From assembly GCA_013332095.1 (NCBI GenBank), contig JABENI010000005.1, forward strand, positions 1-37,856: 37,856 nt of DNA, given 5' to 3'. Below are positions 37,800 through 37,856 of this stretch, piece by piece (positions within the stretch are counted from its first letter, which is position 1; the number at the start of each line of letters is the position of its first letter). Source of the stretch: Candidatus Bathyoplasma sp. NZ (lineage in GTDB: Bacteria > Bacillota_I > Bacilli_A > MAG-NZ). A program made the translations under genes and the position numbers. The notes beneath the pieces are model-generated. The model ran no database searches, had not been told where the DNA came from, and was given only the letters and a program-made list of their open reading frames with translations.

Positions 37800-37856
<57 letters not shown>

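Overview
The window looks like chromosomal DNA of a low-G+C Bacillota or Mollicutes-related bacterium. It is strongly A+T-rich and uses TGA as a stop. AGGAGG-type ribosome binding sites and extended -10 (TGnTATAAT) promoters are common. A wall amidase and a reverse rubrerythrin suggest a walled, anaerobic or microaerophilic cell. A YjcZ-like micropeptide and a YdcC/LolA-like lipoprotein belong to families often linked to sporulating Bacilli, but neither proves sporulation. The species cannot be named from the sequence alone.

Layout. 1-7357: three tandem paralogues of a large Ig-repeat surface protein. The first is intact but enters from outside the window and ends in an LPKTT sorting-like tail. 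The second is almost fully eroded, and the third is long but broken by several frameshifts and stops. 7481-24423: a housekeeping stretch with yigZ (minus strand), cca-yhaM, a large parvulin-like membrane-anchored foldase (minus), a YjcZ-like micropeptide, walJ-rlmH, ligA, reverse rubrerythrin (minus), an N-acetylmuramoyl-L-alanine amidase with a 24-bp repeat linker, uvrA, and the lgt-trxB-whiA operon.

24439-33609: an accessory island bounded by two inverted copies of an IS1182-family right end. It holds an IS-abutted peptide fragment, a frameshifted unknown gene, about 0.9 kb with little coding signal, and a Fic-hsdM-hsdS operon. That operon runs into a broken, truncated hsdR and then a degenerate IS1182 transposase. 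A small XRE regulator sits just outside the right IS end. Its upstream region shares two motifs, at nearly the same spacing, with the fic promoter region.

33646-37856: the XRE gene and a DUF378 membrane protein (both minus), a YdcC/LolA-like lipoprotein, tex, and then tRNA-Ser(GCU) directly upstream of the first ~57 bases of a 16S rRNA gene.

How the parts fit. The housekeeping blocks cover tRNA 3'-end maturation and RNA decay (cca, yhaM), ribosome modification (rlmH), DNA repair and ligation (ligA, uvrA), envelope and lipoprotein biogenesis (lgt, foldase, lipoprotein, amidase) and redox defence (trxB, rubrerythrin). The island appears to have lost restriction but kept a complete-looking methyltransferase and specificity subunit, transcribed together with an AMPylase-type Fic protein. 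This is the most interesting system in the window.
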